A stretch of 64,000 nucleotides of DNA, taken from positions 17,986 through 81,985 of the forward strand of contig QKYT01000326.1 in the NCBI GenBank assembly GCA_003550305.1. The letters run 5' to 3'. The stretch is from Glomus cerebriforme. Its lineage: Eukaryota; Glomeromycota; Glomeromycetes; Glomerales; Glomeraceae. Within the stretch, counting starts at the first letter, position 1; the number at the start of each line of letters is the position of its first letter. Position numbers and translations under genes: made by a program. Below, piece after piece: positions 1 to 13,082 of this stretch. The notes under the pieces are model-generated. The model worked only from the letters and a program-made list of their open reading frames with translations, was not told where the DNA came from and did no database searches.

Positions 1-804
1 GAGGTTCGCTGTAGAGAGGGGAGACTGTACTGTAATTTTAATTTTCAGATGGTAAAAGATTTTTTTTCATCTACAAATAAAAAAGGGTGATAATTTTGAT
101 TTGAAACTTTTTTTATTAATAATAAACCTTTTTTCTTCAATAATAGTTTTTTTGTTAACAATAAACTTTTTTATTAATACTTATGTTTTTCTTTTTTTAA
201 AAAAAGAAAATAATTTTTTACATTATTTATAATAACAGACAATGAATATAAAATTAGGTTTGGGCAAGTTTCAGATATTAAGTGATTCAGGACTTAGAGT
301 TTTGGAGGTTACAGAAGATTTTGGAGGTTTGGGTTAAGTTTTGGAATTTTACCTTAAAAGGTGAAACATTTCACCAATCACAAAATAGTTTCGCCTACAA
401 CATTAATAAACCTACCTTTCTGAGTTGTCTGGGATGAGTAATGCTTTTTGTTTTTATATAATTGATTTTCTATAAAATGTTCTTTGAGTTTTTTGTATTA
501 ATAAAGTGAAAAGGTATTATTTTATTTGTTTTAAAAAAACATTTGTGTATACTTTAAATTAAAATTTGAATAAATACTTATATGAGTGTCAAAAGATAAA
601 TGCTTATATGTGTCATGTCTGAATTTTACTTTGTTAATTAATTATTATAATGGAATATTTGATTGGTTAAGTATCACGTGAATGCTCAAATGCCGACAAT
701 AAAAGTATTATTTTTTTCTTTTTAATAATACCGCTTTAAAGAAAAAGAAAAATTATTAATAAATTTCATTTATTTACAAATAATAAATAATTCTTAATTA
801 TATA
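1..804. other. intergenic, no gene seen
   Basis: AT-rich sequence with many T and A runs downstream of the minus-strand receptor gene. I see no coding region, RNA gene or clear repeat. Confidence 0.5.
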
Positions 805-2517
805 TTATACTTGATTACTACCTTCACTATTCATATTATTATCAATAATGTTTATTATAGGCTCTAATTGTTCTGCATTTTTCATATTCTTAGATAATAG
901 ATTATAATTTTCATCATCATTATTATTATTATTATTGGTATTAACTTTATTTAATTCGGTTAAGCTATAACTATTATTTATAGATTGTGTTGATTTATTA
1001 TTTGTTTCTTGTGATCTTGGCATCGGAGTATCAAATTCTGTAGGTTCTTGTACAATCCAACCTTCATTTATTATAAATTGAATTGCATTACCAATTCCCC
1101 CAAATGAACGTCCTAAATATAAATAATTGAATTTAAAAATCATGTATATATTTTTAGAAAATTTAATTCATATTTCTTACCTAAACTTGCTAAAAAATAA
1201 ACCCAAGTACCATCATTCTAATTATTATTTTTTTTTAAAAAAAAAAAATGAAATTGATAAATATTTATGAAAAAAAATTTTTTTTTTCTCTTCCGTAAAT
1301 TTATGGACGTAAACTTACGCTCTTTAAAAATCTAGCTGCGAGAGAAATTCCCAAAGGAACCCATTGTATAGCAAATATAAGTATATAACTCATAATTTTT
1401 CTTGCCGCTCTTCTTTCAATTTCAGCACGTTTTTCCAGAATAGTACTTTCGATGCCATTTTCACTACGATTACTTGGTGATGTCGTTTTAGAACGCTTTC
1501 GTGTATGCCAAATTTTGTTTAATACATTTACATAACAAAAACATATTATTACTAATACTACTGAAATAAGTGAAAATAGTATTATTGGGCCGGTAATTTG
1601 TCCCGATTTTCCAGAACACCTAAAAAAACGAATTAAATTTTTATTAAAAATTTATGCGCAGAACTTGCTAGCACGCATGCGTTAAACTCACCAAAACCTA
1701 CGTGCACCATGATTCCGTATATTTATTAATTGTAATGGTAAACTTATTGCAATTACAATTGCCCAAATTTTATAATCGTATTTGCCATAATCAAAATATA
1801 TTTCTTGACAAATTCGAAGATAAGTTATCGTACTATAAAAGAAAAAAGAAAATTTTTTAACCTATACTTTAAAGGGTAATTTACTAATTGATGGTTTTCA
1901 TCTCATTCAAAGAATATTTAAATAATTTTTTTACTTACGCTATTACACCATAAAAACATAAGTTGATTGTAATAAACCCCCAGTTAGTTGCACTCAATAT
2001 TTTACATAATGGTTCGTCCCAAACTTGTGCATATAGGGCTGTATGCATCTATTCGAAAGAAAAGTGATAAATAAAATTCAATAATTTAAAATAATAATTA
2101 GTTTTGAAAGTACATTATATACAATACTTACAATATTTATGAAAAAACTAAGATTTATTAAACAATCTGAAAGAAAAAAAAGGTATTTCCGCGCTTAATG
2201 ATATATATTGATATAATCAGATTATAATTAACTGTTATCTTTTTATTTTAAGACTTACCCGTACACGCAGTATAATATGGTAGCTTGTAAATCATCGCTA
2301 AATTTTTTTTACTTAAAATCCATTGCTTATAAATTCTATAAAAAACATAAAGGCATCCAAAAGAGCCTAATACAATCATAGTCAAAGTAAGATCAACTAC
2401 ATTTCGAAAATCTTTATTATTCGGTGAATCTGCTAGAACGTCAATGACTAGTATCGTAAGGATTATTATCGGTATAAATGGATAATTTACAAAAAGATTA
2501 TTTGAACGATTAATCAT
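805..2517 (-). CDS. seven-transmembrane receptor-like protein, 7 exons
   Basis: A membrane protein of about 396 residues, probably a G-protein-coupled receptor-like sensor at the plasma membrane. Exons on the minus strand are 2517-2259, 2166-2132, 2048-1939, 1832-1692, 1619-1319, 1217-1181 and 1112-805. All junctions are GT-AG and the frame stays open throughout. Seven or eight hydrophobic segments are visible, among them PFIPIIILTILVIDVLA near the N-terminus, GPIILFSLISVVLVIICF, and IMSYILIFAIQWVPLG before the last helix. The loop between the fifth and sixth helices is basic and Ser/Thr-rich (RKRSKTTSPSNRSE), the place where G proteins usually contact such receptors. The C-terminal tail is Asn/Ser-rich and low-complexity. 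The topology recalls fungal Git3/cAMP-receptor-like proteins, but no diagnostic ligand motif is visible, so ligand and family remain open. Confidence 0.75.
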
Positions 2518-4493
2518 GTTAAAAAGTGAAGGGTATGTAAAAGGAATGTAATGTTGAAATCACTTTTTACGTAAAAAAAAAAAAAATAGAATATTTTACA
2601 TTAAAATAAATCATTCTTATATAAAAATTTATAAGCATTAATTGGTTAATGATAAAACTGTTACAAACAAACGGAATTTTATGTAACATATCGTAACACT
2701 ATTTTCGCATAATTATTTGTAAAGTTAAAAAATTGGATTTTTGGTTTATTTTTCTATTCAGGAATTCTCCAATTCCAAAAGAACTCTTAACCGTAAATTA
2801 AAATATTTATCAAAATGTTATTACAATAACAAATTATACGAGTTGTAATACCTGTTATGAAACGATTAAAAATTTAATCGAATTTCTTTAAAAATTTGCT
2901 ATTAAAATGTAGCTTTCTGTACATTTTTATGTATATTTTATAATATATTTATGATAGTGTACAGTATATTTTATGATGACATTTTATGTACAGTATATAT
3001 ATATATACTGTATATATAAAGCAATTATGTGACCAAATTCGGTGTAACTATAAGGAAACACGAAAAGAATAGCCCTCAGAACGTTATTGATGCATAAAGC
3101 AATTATTTGTTTGCAAAAAAATAATTCCACAAGACAATTGGCGCAGAATTAATGCGACTCGCAATATAATGCCCGAACATCGGAATTTCCGGTTGATGAA
3201 AAAAAAAAAGAAACACAACATGAATATTTCCGATTATTTTTCAGCCTATATATAACTTTCTAGTTGTAAAAGTTTTTGTTCTCGGTTACTGAGTTCAAGT
3301 TCTGTTATTGGGTTTAGACCTAACTGCACCACATTATGTCTTTACGGGCGATAATTTGTAACACTATTCTTAATTACAGTAATTATATATAAACAGAATT
3401 AAGAATTAATGTTCTAAATGATACAAATAAATTATTTAAATATTGATGTTTCTTTTAAACGATTGTCGCATTGTTAACAATTCAACATTCAAAAATTTTA
3501 TCCTTATAAAGGTTACCGGGTCTTGCTCAATTAATACTTATCATACAAATTATAATAATTATTTATATCGGGAATTTTTTTTTTCATGCATAAATTGAAT
3601 AAATGTTGTATTACATATTTAAATTTGTTAGTTTCTAAACATCCCATGTTTAAACATTAAATATTATAAGTAAAAAATCGATCTAGACCAATTCTTAAAA
3701 AAGAATCGCCTTTATTTATATGTCAATTTTAATTGTAAATCGATTTAGATAATCAAGGGTTAAAACCTTTATAGAAAATTACAGTACATTCAAGAAGCAT
3801 AAGAAGCATGGGTCCAGGGATCCGAATGCAGAATTCGATTCCAAATGTAGAAACTTGATCATCATTGTTTTTAACCTTCCTTACATAAATTTATATGGCC
3901 ATATTAAATGGTAAATTTAGTGCCATGTCAAGTTGACCAGAATTAGATATTTGTATCTTGTTCATCATTTTATGACATGCAGAACAATAACCTAAGAAAA
4001 TTTTTTTTACACACAGTATATGAACGAAGTATCGAAACTGTACGTTCGGGTCACATGATAAAGACTGGATGTCGATCAATTCAATTCAACTGATTCACAA
4101 CAGTACAACACATCTCTATCTTTGTCAAAATAATAATAATGGCTAGAAATCATTTGAGTCGAAATTATTAAATTAAGTAAATTATGTACAAATGCATATA
4201 ACTCATTTAACTAAAATATTTTATTATTATGGAAATTTAATGGATATCCTTCTGTTTGCCATATTGGAGGGGGTATGGCTTTTTGTTGTTGTAATCTTAA
4301 TTTTTTTTAGAAATCTGAATGTTGCATAATGTATTTTTTTTTTTAAAAAAAAAATTTATACATCAAATATAGTCCGCTACTAAAGCATGTGAAACCATCT
4401 CAGAATTATAACAGTACTACAGTACTACTCATATTGAATGCACGTGTGTGCTCGCTGCGCCCTTTTTTTTTAAAAAAAAAAGAAAAAATTTTG
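2518..4493. other. intergenic, no gene seen
   Basis: No convincing coding region on either strand; the longest frames are short and lack splice context. It holds the AT palindrome built on ACAGTATATATATATACTGT near 2993-3013 and two T-run/A-run palindromes near 4337-4356 and 4463-4482, the latter just beyond the 3' end of the tRNA. Confidence 0.5.
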
Positions 4494-4577
4494 CTCTCGG
4501 TCGGGGAATTGAACCCCGGTCTCCCGCGTGCTGGATGACCTGACAGGCGGGGATACTAACCACTATACTAACCGAGA
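4494..4577 (-). tRNA. tRNA-Asp (GTC) with 12-nt intron
   Basis: A complete cloverleaf reads on the minus strand. Acceptor stem TCTCGGT pairs with ACCGAGA, the discriminator is G, the D arm contains TAGTATAGTGG, and the anticodon stem is CCCGC/GCGGG. Anticodon GTC is at 4544-4542, and the T arm is CGGGG-TTCAATT-CCCCG. A 12-nt intron (4540-4529) sits directly 3' of position 37, the usual eukaryotic place. The mature length is 72 nt before CCA. The T run that follows on the transcribed strand (about 4490-4483, interrupted, then 4470-4463) fits a Pol III terminator. Confidence 0.93.
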
Positions 4578-5886
4578 TTTTATTGTTGTTAAATTCTTAA
4601 AAAATTAATACTTATAAAAATAATTTCTGAATAAATAATAATAAAAAAATTTTTTGTTCGGTGAATTTTTCTTTTTTTTTTTGTGATTAAATTATGTAAA
4701 AAATTTTTGATAGAAGTTAAAGAAATTTTGCTGCAGAAAAATCATTCACTTCTTTGAGTGTGAACACATCAAGTATAATGCAATCAATGCAATCTAAATA
4801 ATTGTAGATGACCAAACTCAAACTTTATTAATATAGAAATTAATTTCTTTACTATCCTTGGATTCAAAACATGAAAATCCTTTCCACATGCTTTCACTTT
4901 TTTAAAAGTGTATTTGCGGAAAACTGTGGGTTTCATAATCAAGTTAATGTTCTACAAATATTTTTAAAGTAATTCGTAAATTGTAGCCCCCAAAATTTCC
5001 AAGTCTGACTCATTGTCATTGTTATGGTTTTACAAAAAAAAAATTGTACATTGCATTACATTTCAGTCATAACGATAAAGTGCTTCTCTTTTTCTTTTGT
5101 TCTTGACCAAATTTGATGCAACAAAAAACAAACCATTTTGAATTTGATTGTCATTCAAGGCGTTCTATTTGCACTTTTATTGGGCTATTCAATTGTCACG
5201 TTCAAAGTTCCCAATTCGTGGGGGATTGCCGATTGCACATACTTGAAACATTCCGTCATTGTAAGAAAAAAAAATATGCAGTTAATCTATTACCATTTTA
5301 AAATTGCAGATTATTATAGTATCTCCTGACCTGGAAAAATTTTTTCATACTGACCATCTGTTTCTTCTTCTTTCTTCTTCGGCCTACTCAATAAATTTAT
5401 TTTTCCGTTATTTGTCGCTTCTTTCTGTTCATCCTTATTAGAAGTTTTTTATTCTCTGGTAGTGCCGACTTCTTTATCTGATTTGCCAATACGTTTTCGG
5501 CAAATCTCTTTTATAGCTGCAAGCAGCTAGAAAATTTTTTAAATAGAGGGTTTGTTTATTTATATATATATATTCTCACGTAAACGTAAGTATATTAGTG
5601 ATAATAGACAAATTATCTTATTACCTTATTACTATATTTTCACTCTTTAAAATCTCCCGCCAATTTGAAGTTGAGACGTTATAATATTAAAAAATAAGTC
5701 TACAATCAAGACCAAGTTAACGTAGCGTTATATATAATCATATTTTATAAACGTTTCCAAGCTACAATATCCTTTGGTACTTTCCCTTGGATCTACAAAT
5801 TGAATTTTGTTTATTTATTATAATAGCATATTTATTATAATCGAACAAACGAAACAATAGGAGAAAGAAAGAAGAAACAGCAAAAC
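4578..5886. other. intergenic with a possible coding relic at 5340-5530 (minus)
   Basis: Mostly featureless AT-rich DNA. On the minus strand, about 5530-5340 reads as a Lys/Glu-rich near-open frame (containing KRIGKSDKEVGTT and LLSRPKKKEEETDGQYEK) with one in-frame stop. This is better coding texture than its surroundings but matches no family I can name. It may be a decayed exon. Confidence 0.3.
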
Positions 5887-8597
5887 ATGGAGGCAGAAAG
5901 AATGTCATTTGTTAAGGAGATTGAAGGTTATTTAAATAATAAACGTTGTTTATATGAAGTTGAAGGCAGAAGAGAATATCTTCCTTTAGTGGATCAAGCC
6001 CTTAATTTAATAAGAAATATGAGAAATGTTGCAACGACAGAATCATCTAATCAACAAAGGTGAGATTATTTTTAAGAAAATGGTTTCTTTTTTTTTTTTT
6101 TAAGGATTAGAGCTTGGGGAAAGTAGCATTTGCTGGCGGTTTATTTGAAGCGGAGGCGTGATGAAAGTTTCCTTCTGTAATACAATATAACATCAAAACT
6201 TGATGTATTAGTGAATGGGTATACAGTATAATAATCATTTGAAAGATGGAAAAATATCATATATAAATATCTTAAATACTAATGATCGTAATTTTTTAAA
6301 TTTTTTAGTAATAATCTTACATTTGATAGACCATCAGAAAAGATGTATCATTATGCTGAGGGTGAAGCAATTGACTGTGCCATATGTATTGAACATGTAG
6401 AGGCCAATCATGCTCAAGTTAGATTATCATGCGGGCATATTTACCATTTGAACTGTCTAGGGTAATATATTGTTCTATTCATTGAAGTTTATATATTATA
6501 TATATTAATATATTAATATATATTTTTTGTTTTAAAAAAAAAATACAGGTCACATTTTAATCATTCAGGTAATTGATTTTTTTTTTCGCGTAAAACCCAT
6601 TAAAAAATTATTTATTTATTAATTTATACTATTATAGGTGATTATAAATGTCCTTATTGTCGAGTCGAAGTGGACAAATATGTAAAGCAACCAAGAATTT
6701 GGGAACACCCTGTAAATGCGCCACCACAAACCCCAAATCAAATTGATGCAAACGATATTCCGCATCCTGGTGAATTGGATTTTGCAAATTTTCAGCGTGG
6801 TATATTTGCTAATCATTATATCATAATAAAATTGGGTGATTTTCAATCTTTACAATCTTTGATGAATACTATCTTATATTTGTAGGTGTGTTACAAGTAG
6901 TGAATTCATTATTTGGTGGTAGATTAAATCTTGGACATCCCTTCCGCAATGATAACGGCACCGAAGAAGATTATTATGATAATGACGAGTAGGTTTGTTA
7001 TTAATACGTTATTAAGTTTAATAATTTATATAATCAAAATTTGCTTTCTAAATTTCAGCGATTCACAATCTGAAAATGATGATCCAATTTATGATACACG
7101 TTATGCTGGAAGTAATGACTCAGAAAGTTCCGATGATTCAGATGAATCCGAAGATGATCACGATTATGATCGTGATTCCAACATTGGCTTCCGGTCACAA
7201 CATAATTCATATTATAGCAGTTCAAATGAAACATTATCGTCATCAGCAAGACGAACCAATCCAAGGCTCATGATGGGTAATGGTCGTATTGATGATGATC
7301 GAATATTCCGGGATGAACTTGATACTCAAGATAATCTTTCATCTATTTTACAAGATTCTACAATAAGGACACGTTCGATATCACGTAATCGACCTCGTCC
7401 TGATTCGATGAGGTACGTTTCACATATATTTATCGAACTTTTGACTCGCTGAATAGTTTGTGATAATATTTTTGTCTAAAATCTCTAATTATTATAGCGG
7501 TTCAGCATTTCGAAGGTTCGATAACAGAAATGAATTTCATTCGTCATTTATTGAACATGCTACTCAAACTTTATATGAACTAAATCCTAACCACTTTGAA
7601 CGCTCACGATTTGATCGTAGTCGCCCTAATCGCCCTTCAAGTTTCGCTCCAGATACTACTCCAAGATCTGAAGTCAATGAAATGTCTAGGTATCGAAATG
7701 ATGATTATTATCCACACAGATCTGATTTTATTGATATGCCCAGATTTCGTGGTCAAGATATCTTTAGAAATGATAATTCAAATAATGAAAATTCCATATA
7801 TAACGATCATCTAAATAATGGTTCATCAGCATCTTTAACTACTAATAATCAGAGTAATGAACAAACATACAATAATGCGAACAATGGTCATTTTTTTAAT
7901 ACACTTCCGCAAACAATTATTAATGCATCACAACAGTCAACAATGTCATCAAACTATCATAATTCGAGTCTTTATAGAAACCCAACAGATTCTGAATTCG
8001 AATTTTCAAATGCCTTATACAGACACGCTTCGACATCATCCCGATTAAGAAATATGTACCAAGATGATTCTACAACAGACGATTTGATGGATGGCGAATC
8101 TGATTCAAGTAATTCATCTTCGGAGGATTCAGATGATGATGAAGATGAAGTGATGTTCACTGGTTCGTTAAATTGGGGTGAGAAAATCAGTGTGATTTAA
8201 TATCGTAGACCATTAAAGATTTTTTTTTTTAACATTTATTATTATTATTATTTTTTTTTAATTAAATAATTATAAAGATGCAAGCAATGAGATGGATACT
8301 TCTGATGATGACTCTGGAAGTGAGAATGAAGGTTATCGTAGAAATTTTTCACATCGTTCTTCCTTGTCTTCTATATCTCCTTTATCCTCATCAGATGAAG
8401 AAGATAATGAAAATGATAACGAATCAATTGTCACTGCTTCAACAAACAATTCTAGGCCTGAAATGAATCAACATTGGTATAAACCATGGTCTTGGTACAA
8501 CAATGATCCACCAGCTTTGAATCCAACTACTAGTGCTAAAACTATATCAGCATCTGATAGTGATGCTACAATTAGTAGTGGGGATGATTTTGAATAA
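5887..8597 (+). CDS. RING-H2 finger protein with acidic disordered tail, 8 exons
   Basis: A predicted E3 ubiquitin ligase of 654 residues. Exons are 5887-6059, 6309-6461, 6549-6568, 6638-6799, 6886-6988, 7059-7412, 7498-8177 and 8278-8597, all GT-AG and in frame. The RING-H2 finger (residues 81-123) has all eight zinc ligands: C81, C84, C99, H101, H104, C107, C120, C123 (CAIC, CGHIYH, CPYC). It is split over three exons, including a 20-nt microexon that supplies only SHFNHS plus split codons. The rest is predicted disordered: Asp/Glu/Ser tracts (SESSDDSDESEDDHD; DSSNSSSEDSDDDEDE) alternate with Arg/Asn/Ser-rich stretches. No membrane segment is seen. The start is the first ATG after a purine-rich leader (GAAGAAACAGCAAAAC). 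The substrate is unknown. Confidence 0.85.
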
Positions 8598-9729
8598 TTT
8601 TTTGAAAGATGGTAAGTGTTGGGTGATGGGCGTAATCAATATGTATAATTCAGTGCCATGAAAAATTCTTTTTTGGTTTATATTTCAAAAGTTTTTCTTT
8701 CCGGTAATATGCATTCGATATTCGCTATAAATAATTTCTTTTTTTTAAGATAGATTAAGCAATAATTATATCTCACCCTATAACAATAAGAAAGAAAGAA
8801 AGAAAAATGGTCATGTGTTGATCTTATTATTTATAAGAAAGGCATATATAGTTTTCATAATTGAAATATAAACGAAAAAAAAGGATAATGATAGGCGTGA
8901 TATGATTATATAAAATATAAAAAAAATATAGAAATTCTTAAAAAAAAAAATTTCAATCTTTGGAGATTATTTGGGTTTTTGTAAATCTTTTTTTTATTAT
9001 TCTTTTTTTTATCCCCCCTCCCTCCCTCAGTTCTCTCCATTCAATTAGTACATCATTTAATATATATACAGTATATTAATATTTCATATATTTCATTTTT
9101 ATTGTAAAAAAAAAGTATTACGTATAAACATATAATAATCAATAACTTTTTTTTTTTTTAAAGAAAAAAAAAATTGTATTCAATAGTAAAAAATCCTAAA
9201 TTATTTTAGGTTAATCAACTCTAAAATTTATATTACGTTAGTATGTTAGCATAATTGCATAGTGATATCATTTGACAATTGACTCGATCGGAAAAAATTC
9301 TTGCTACATTTAGTTACTGCATTACAAAATAGATTTATAAATTATGATTTATGTAAGATCGATTAGTCATAACTTAAATTAGAAAATTTCTGGACAGATT
9401 TTATACTAAGTCTATACCAAAGTCACGTTTTAACTTCGGAAATTATACTGGAGTCTGTAAATACAGTACATGTATAAATAAATCACATGACTTAAGTTTC
9501 AATTCAGATTTTTAAATGTTTAGAGCCGAGAAATTAGTTCAACATGTCGATTGTCAACATTAAACAGCGTACAGTGTACTACGTACAATAAATAATCACT
9601 TCATTCTAAATTAGGATTAATGTTGCTCCTTGTTTTTCGTTGTTTGAAAAATAAAATAAAGTTACAAATGTTTGATACAATGACCCTTGTGTACTGTACA
9701 TTGATTGGTATATTAATATACTGTATATT
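8598..9729. other. intergenic, no gene seen
   Basis: Downstream region of the RING gene. It contains homopolymer runs, a C-rich tract near 9014-9030 and TACAGTATA-type motifs near 9065. No gene found. Confidence 0.5.
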
Positions 9730-10160
9730 AAAGTTATATTTATATATATTAAATGAATTTCTCTTTTTATCATTCATTTTGTTTTGATTATAAATAAATA
9801 TTTCCAAAATATTATTATTATTATAGAAAAACTTTATTTCTCCGTTACGCCCACTTTTCATAAGTGAATTTACAAGAATTTCATACTCATTCTTTTAATA
9901 TTACAATCTAAACTACTTTTATGAAAGATATTCAGAAAAAAGGGGAGATGAGGATGTATAAAAATATATCATACCATAAAAAGAAACACAAAATTATTCC
10001 TTTTCATCGTCTTTTTATAGAATAAATAATGGTAAAAGGGGGATGATTTCGTGTTAGTAATGAAATTATCATTTGGGAAATTTTATAATAGGCATGTGGA
10101 CAACAACCTGTTATATAACAAGATATTAACAAATGGAACAAAAATGAAAATAGGTTCATT
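9730..10160 (+). pseudogene. BTB-BACK module relic (oldest copy)
   Basis: Two stretches match the intact BTB-BACK gene at 26414-27396. The first, around 9745-9950, carries the leader AAATGAATTTCTC and the BTB segment equivalent to EFHAHSLILKTQ. The second, around 10060-10160, carries the BACK segment equivalent to NKEIIIWENLL..ACGQNPVI. The part between them is missing and frameshifts and stops break every frame. It has the same orientation as the other three copies. Confidence 0.55.
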
Positions 10161-11168
10161 ATAATGGTGTTTAAGATATTATTAACATTTAAATAAATAT
10201 TCATCCGAGTCAGTAGACCTTATAAACAGGGGTAGGAGGGACAAAAAGTGCTTAGTAAGAAAGTCAAGCCTGTTTAGAAAGGTTACATGGTTGAATTTTA
10301 GTAACAAGATCGGAATTATTTGAGAGAAAATACTACAATTTTAAAAACGCCTGCATGAAATATATAATTGAGTACTGCTTTTTGTAACTTAAAAAGAATT
10401 AAATTGAACCCAATTGATCTAATAAAATAAAATATTATATTTATTTGATAGATTGGATTGAATAGAATCAAATGTCTACCAGTAATAGATGGATTTTACG
10501 TGATTTCTTACTAAAATAGGAAGATTAATATATTTATGTAACATGTTTTACATATTCTATTATTCTATAATGATTGAATAAAACACTGTAAGCTGTAAGC
10601 TGCAAAAAATTTTGAAACAAGAAATGGTTTATAAAAAGATAACTTAAACTTTTGAGTTTTATCTTGTATATTCTTGTACACTTTGTAATCGTTGTCTCCG
10701 TTGTCTCCTAGTTTCATATCGATTTTTTAATTAATATCATTAATTCTTATCTTTTAAATTATTTTCTTTAAAAAAAATCATTTGAGATATTTGACCTTTT
10801 AATTCAACCGCATAAATTTGTTCCTAATTATAAAGCTTTTTACTTTTTTTGAAAATGATATGATGAAAAAATTTTTTTCTTTTAGGATTCACGAAATTTT
10901 TTATATCATGTATGAATTTATTTTTTCGTAACACAACATTTTTTTCTTTAACAGTTTATTTGATTCTGCTAAATTTTAAACCTAATCAACCATTTGGGCT
11001 ACTTTATAATCAAATAATGCGAGGTCACCCATTATAAAGCCGAAGCTAACTTAATAAAAAAAAATATACAATTTAAAACCTTATATATATATATTATATA
11101 TAATTTACATTTTTATACCAAAATTTTTTTTTTTAAAAAAAAGGAATAAGGTTAATAATAGCAAAAAT
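10161..11168. other. intergenic, no gene seen
   Basis: AT-rich spacer between the BTB relic and the 3' end of the bZIP gene. A T-run/A-run palindrome lies near 11125-11143, just past the bZIP stop. No coding potential noted. Confidence 0.5.
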
Positions 11169-12079
11169 CTATTCGATCACAAATTTTTCTTCATTTTTTT
11201 CTTCTTTCAATTTATCTAATATAGAATTCAACCTCTTTATTTCTTCAACCTTTTCTTCGTAAACTTTCATTAAACTTTCATTTTCATCCATCAAATTGAC
11301 CAATAAAAATTTCTCTCTCTCTCGTGCTTTTTGTGCTGCAGCTCTATTTTGTTGCTTTTTTTTCTCTAGTTTTGATTCATCTTTTGCAATATCATCATTG
11401 TTGTTTTGATCATTTTTATTAGTTGAATTTTTAATATCCGTAGTATTTAGTTGATTATGAGAAGATTTAAGTGATTGAGTTACAAAATTTGATTGATCAA
11501 TTGATGATAAATAATTAGAAGAATCCAAGGTATTCTGTTGTTGAGAATCAGAAGGATACGTAAAATCAGAATATTGAATGTTTGATTGTTGCGGAATAAA
11601 GAAATATTGCAAGTTTTGTTGTTGGGAAAAATAATAATTTGATGGGACAAAAGTTGATGATTGTGTCATTGAATCTTGTATATCAAGAGCAGGATAATAA
11701 GGATAATAAGGATAATAATAATTAAATTGTAACGGATCAGAAAAAGGAACAGTAGGAGAAGAATAAGAATAATAATCCATTGGAAATTGAAATTGTGTAA
11801 CAGAAGGGTCCAAAAACTGATTATCTATAAACCGATAAGAAGATGAAAAAATAAATATTGAACTCTTTTTTTGTTCAAAATGAATATATACAGTATAAAT
11901 AAAAAATTACCTTGTGGATTAAATAAATAATCGGTAAAAAATTCATTTGAATCAATTTGTTGAGGAATTTGTTGAATTTCTTGAGGAAAAGTTTTAATAG
12001 TATTTGAAATATTAGGTACAAATATTTCATTAAAATTTTCGGTAGAAGCTGTCAAAAATAAATCACTTTGGTTTTCCAT
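11169..12079 (-). CDS. bZIP transcription factor, 2 exons
   Basis: A nuclear DNA-binding protein of 274 residues. Exons are 12079-11911 and 11824-11169, joined by a GT-AG intron of 86 nt. The bZIP domain is at the C-terminus (about residues 208-266). The basic region QQNRAAAQKARER has the conserved Asn and, eight residues on, Arg (N-x7-R). Heptad-spaced Leu/Met/Val/Ile residues follow (LLVNLMDENESLMKVYEEKV, then IKRLNSILDKL). The basic region most resembles the AP-1/Pap1 type (QNRAAQ). The N-terminal two-thirds is Tyr/Ser/Gln/Asn-rich with short YYPYYP repeats, typical of an activation region. I see no cysteine-rich redox domain of the Yap1/Pap1 kind, so function is not assigned beyond DNA binding. 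Confidence 0.85.
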
Positions 12080-13082
12080 GATAATAGTTGAAAAAAAAAA
12101 GAAAAGATTTATTGAAATTATTCAATATAGCTTTCTTTTTATCATTTGAAAATGTACTATGCTAAAACTTTTTCATTTTTAATATGCTGATGTGTCAAAA
12201 AAAAAAAAAAAAAAAAAGATAATATAATGATATAATTCATAAAGTTAGCCCGCCTTATCGATCGTTAAAGGTAATTTACGAAGAATTGATTTTCAAAGTC
12301 TGATATTTTTTTTTTACGCTTCTTAATAAATATTTATAAAGTCTCTCAAGATAAAAGAAATATATGATGTTAGCTTAGCATTATTTTTTTTCTGTTAAAC
12401 TTTTGAAACAAGAATATTTTCAACGATTTCGATACTTTAATACTTCTACAATAACCGATTTATTAGTTCCAATGCTTCTCTATGCTGAATATAGTAAAGC
12501 ATTGTTAAGCTAAATAGACATGTCATGATATCTTCTTACATTAATGAATGAATCTTTATAATTCTAGTATATTCGGTTAAACGATTTGCATTTAATTACA
12601 TTAAATAAGTAAGCCAACATTAATGAAAAATGTATGTATTATAAATTTTACAATTATTGGTTACATTAAACATTTTAATTAATTTAATTCCTATTTTAAA
12701 TTTCCTCGTGACAACGATAAATTAAACGTGCGATACATGTAATAATTCATACTTATAGTCACAAGAAAACGGCGTTTGTCACATGAATTTATATTTTTAT
12801 GATTTGTATTTTGTTTAAAAAACGTGATTTTCTGATAAAATCGGGTGACCATTACGAGAAGAAAATGATCTCCAATGTTAGTGGCGTGATGTAACTAATA
12901 AAAAAAATCATCGAACCACATTGGAAGATACAACAGATGGGCTGATCAAAATGATTATTCAGTTTTATTATATTTCATTTATCAAGCATAAAAAAGTAAA
13001 TAATAATTTTATCGCTTCCAATAAACAAAATTACAAGAATATAAATTCATACACTCATTAATAATTATCATTACATAACAAA
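12080..13082. other. intergenic, divergent promoter region
   Basis: Divergent spacer between the bZIP gene (minus) and the small membrane protein (plus), so it should hold both promoters. It contains a long A run near 12198-12218 and CACGTG-like half sites, but no site I can assign. Confidence 0.4.

Noticed and set aside
1319..1619. Apparent frameshift at the end of receptor exon 5
   Set aside because: Careful reverse-complementing shows the run GAATTTCTCTCGCAGC; the frame continues through LAARFLKS to a GT donor, so the gene is intact.
6619..6846. Minus-strand frame over RING exon 4
   Set aside because: Antisense shadow of a conserved, spliced coding exon; no features of its own.
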